The notes beneath the pieces were generated by a model, which was not told the DNA's origin, did no database searches, and saw only the letters and a list, made by a program, of their open reading frames with translations. Below, piece after piece: positions 5,905 to 7,543 of a stretch of DNA of 7,543 nucleotides. Made by a program: the position numbers and the translations under genes. Location: NCBI GenBank assembly GCA_002083985.1, contig MTER01000021.1:1-7543 (forward strand), given 5' to 3'. Positions within the stretch are counted from its first letter, which is position 1. Every line of letters starts with the position of its first letter. The stretch comes from Candidatus Altarchaeales archaeon A3 (GTDB taxonomy: Archaea > Altiarchaeota > Altiarchaeia > Altiarchaeales > Altiarchaeaceae).

Positions 5905-7353
5905 ATGGATTTGGAAAAAGAAACAAAAAGGACTGACTTAAATGCAAAATTTTTTGGAATAGATACATTGCTTTTAATGGAAAATGCTGGAAGAAGCATC
6001 GCTGATGAATGTAAAAATTTTAACAAAATTTTAATATTCTGCGGAATGGGAAATAACGGAGGGGACGGATTATGTGCAGCAAGACATTTTCTCGCCGAAG
6101 GAAAGGAAATTCTGGTTCAGTCATTAAAAGGAAACAGAACTTATGAAAATCAGAAAAATTTTGACATTTTAAAAAATTTTGTTGATATAAAAGTAATAGG
6201 CGATAGCAGTGAAATTGAGGAATTCAAAAAAGAAATTTTAAAATTTAACCCTGATGTTGTTGTTGATGCTTTAATTGGTGTCGGAAGCAAAGGAAAGTTA
6301 AGGGAACCAGTAAAGTGTCTTGTCCATTTAGCAAATGAACTAAATTGTTATAAAATTTCTGTTGATATTCCAACGGGAGACGATGAAGTAAAATTTAACG
6401 CCGATAAAGTTATTTCTTTTGAAATCGGAAAAACAAACGACGCAATAATTAAGAGTATAGGAATTCCAAAAAAAATTCGTAATATGTGTGGTGCAGGGGA
6501 CTTTTTAACTGCCTTGAAGGAGTATAAAGGTGATGAACATAAAGGATATTTTGGAAAAACATTAGTTATCGGAGGAAGTAAGGACTATGTCGGAGCACCT
6601 TATTTAACCGCAAAGGCATCGCAAAAATTTAATGATTTGACTTATATTGCAACCCCGAAATTTGTTCAGAGACGAATTTTTGACCCTGCGCTTATTTTTA
6701 TTCCCTGCGAGGACGAGGACTATCTGCAAAATTTAGATGTTGATTATGCAAAATTTGACTGCGTAGCAATTGGAAACGGAATTTCATTAAAAGCAGGCAA
6801 GGACTTAATAAGCGAGGCGATTGAAAAATCAAAAAAGGTTGTTATTGATGCAGAGGCATTAAAATTAATAAATCCGGAAATTTTAAATGAGCATTGTATT
6901 GTAACTCCGCATATGGGGGAATTTAAGGCATTGTTTGGCGTTGATTTGTATAATGAAAGTGTTGAAAACAAAGCAAAGATTGTCCAAAATTTTGCAGAAA
7001 GATATAATACAACTATCGTGCTTAAAGGAAAAATTGACATTATCACCTCATTTCATTCGGAGATTTTCAAATTCTCCGCGAATTTGAAAATTGCGAATGC
7101 TGAAAGATTAAAATTTAATGAAAAGGACTGCATACGGTTAACTGTCGGAGGAACAGGTGATGTGCTTGCAGGAATTATTGCAGGAATTTATGCTCAGAAT
7201 GATAATGCTTGTGAAAGTGCGTGCGCGGGAACATTTCTGAACGGACTGACAGGGGAAATTTTATTCAAAAAGAATGAAAATTTTGATGCAATGCAATTAG
7301 TTGATGCAATTCCTGAGGGGATAAAATTTTGTAGGGAGTTTGAAAAAATTTAA
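5905..7353 (+). CDS. nnr: Bifunctional NAD(P)H-hydrate epimerase / ADP-dependent NAD(P)H-hydrate dehydratase
   Basis: This is a metabolite-repair enzyme. The N-terminal YjeF_N domain epimerises R-NAD(P)HX, and the C-terminal ribokinase-like domain dehydrates S-NAD(P)HX back to NAD(P)H using ADP. Epimerase evidence: LLLMENAGRS, GMGNNGGDGL, and VVVDALIGVGSKGKLREP with its acidic residue, then VDIPTGDD. Dehydratase evidence (from ~212): HKGYFGKTLVIGGSKDYVGAPYLTAKA, VVIDAEAL, TPHMGEFKALFG, VLKGKIDII and TVGGTGDVLAGIIAGIYA. At 482 residues the fusion is full length. Between KGKIDII and TVGGTGDV it has ~32 residues where relatives, as I recall them, have about half that; this extra segment contains a perfect palindrome. 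ATG 5905 gives a normal family N-terminus and there is no Shine-Dalgarno. The gene appears to be transcribed alone. Confidence 0.95.
   Translation: MDLEKETKRTDLNAKFFGIDTLLLMENAGRSIADECKNFNKILIFCGMGNNGGDGLCAARHFLAEGKEILVQSLKGNRTYENQKNFDILKNFVDIKVIGDSSEIEEFKKEILKFNPDVVVDALIGVGSKGKLREPVKCLVHLANELNCYKISVDIPTGDDEVKFNADKVISFEIGKTNDAIIKSIGIPKKIRNMCGAGDFLTALKEYKGDEHKGYFGKTLVIGGSKDYVGAPYLTAKASQKFNDLTYIATPKFVQRRIFDPALIFIPCEDEDYLQNLDVDYAKFDCVAIGNGISLKAGKDLISEAIEKSKKVVIDAEALKLINPEILNEHCIVTPHMGEFKALFGVDLYNESVENKAKIVQNFAERYNTTIVLKGKIDIITSFHSEIFKFSANLKIANAERLKFNEKDCIRLTVGGTGDVLAGIIAGIYAQNDNACESACAGTFLNGLTGEILFKKNENFDAMQLVDAIPEGIKFCREFEKI
7054..7099. repeat. Palindrome inside an apparent in-frame insert of nnr
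   Basis: ATTTTCAAATTC (7063-7074) is repeated inverted at 7080-7091, giving 12 perfect base pairs around the 5-base loop TCCGC. The structure extends outward to CATTCG (7054-7059) and CGAATG (7094-7099) across a small internal loop. It encodes IFKFSANLKI at residues 387-396, between the KGKIDII strand and the GGTGDVLAG motif. Confidence 0.7.
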
Positions 7354-7354
7354 A

Positions 7355-7501
7355 TTTGATGGCATAAAAAATAAGTGACTTTTTTTCGCAATACATAAAT
7401 TTTAAGATTTCTTTTAAGCTAAATTTTTAAAATATCGCTTTTAATTTTTTTAGATTTATGTGGGCGAGCACCAACGGTCACCTGTTAATTACGCCATCAA
7501 A
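7355..7501. repeat. ~147-nt imperfect inverted-repeat pair downstream of nnr
   Basis: TTTGATGGC (7355-7363) matches GCCATCAAA (7493-7501). At the same 11-base offset inward, GTGAC (7375-7379) matches GTCAC, and further in ACATAAAT (7393-7400) matches ATTTATGT (7454-7461). The intervening positions are partly conserved. The core (~7401-7453) is AT-only. It could be degenerate element ends or a large RNA hairpin. Confidence 0.55.
7380..7386 (+). terminator. T7 tract, candidate terminator of nnr
   Basis: Seven consecutive T bases lie 27 bases after the nnr stop, a typical archaeal oligo-T termination signal. More T-rich tracts follow at ~7421-7426 and ~7438-7451. Confidence 0.4.
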
Positions 7502-7543
7502 AATGAGCAGTACAAAATTTATTCGCCACAACTTATTGAGAAA
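7458..7543 (+). CDS. Possible start of another gene, 3' partial
   Basis: From ATG 7458 the frame stays open to the window edge (28 codons, beginning MWASTNGHLLITPSK). Its base composition is clearly less AT-rich than the preceding spacer. A second in-frame ATG is at 7503 (MSSTKFIRHNLL). There is no Shine-Dalgarno. The AT-rich tract ~7421-7433 is ~30 bases upstream and could act as a TATA element. I recognise no family in this length. The overlap with an inverted repeat (7355-7501) is an argument against the earlier start. Confidence 0.3.
   Translation, partial: MWASTNGHLLITPSKMSSTKFIRHNLLR

Noticed and set aside
6744..7046. Minus-strand 100-codon frame opposite nnr
   Set aside because: It is a shadow of the conserved dehydratase domain.

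Overview
The window looks archaeal and AT-rich. The strongest taxonomic cue is an archaeal-type 3-dehydroquinate synthase II (the ADH/aspartate-semialdehyde route to shikimate). It sits next to a fused NAD(P)HX epimerase/dehydratase. The genes from 2109 onward have no Shine-Dalgarno sequence, and AT-rich TATA-like tracts lie about 25-33 nt before their start codons, as expected for leaderless archaeal transcripts. A low-GC lineage such as Altiarchaeota would fit, but the sequence alone does not settle the lineage.

Layout, all real genes on the + strand. (1) 1-1559: a two-gene, translationally coupled unit. It holds the 3' end of a gene with a ComF-like phosphoribosyltransferase domain, probably the tail of a RecQ-family helicase that starts outside the window, followed by a DprA/Smf-like Rossmann protein. 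The junction has an ATGA overlap and a strong Shine-Dalgarno. This is a DNA-processing or defence-like module. (2) 1560-2108: 549 bases without a convincing gene. They hold an oligo-T tract, an inverted repeat and several short open stretches in shifting frames, which suggests decayed coding DNA. (3) 2109-4451: a 780-residue mosaic protein with tandem N-terminal repeats, two beta-rich repeat modules, TPRs, a metallo-beta-lactamase hydrolase domain and a C-terminal CxxC...CxxH zinc-site candidate. (4) 4511-5596: 3-dehydroquinate synthase II. (5) 5597-5904: 308 bases with two strong, distinct hairpins, one of which looks like a small palindromic mobile element. (6) 5905-7353: bifunctional Nnr. 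(7) 7354-7543: a T-tract terminator, a roughly 147-nt imperfect inverted repeat and perhaps the start of another gene.

Functionally, DHQ synthase and Nnr are housekeeping metabolism and repair. The RecQ/PRTase-DprA pair and the MBL mosaic protein look accessory. The most unusual signal is that two unrelated genes (the MBL protein and nnr) each carry an apparent in-frame insertion built around a short perfect palindrome of the form TTTCAAA...TTTGAAA. In the MBL protein the palindrome is present twice as an exact 24-nt direct repeat. This resembles, in principle, the palindromic elements that insert into coding sequences in Rickettsia.
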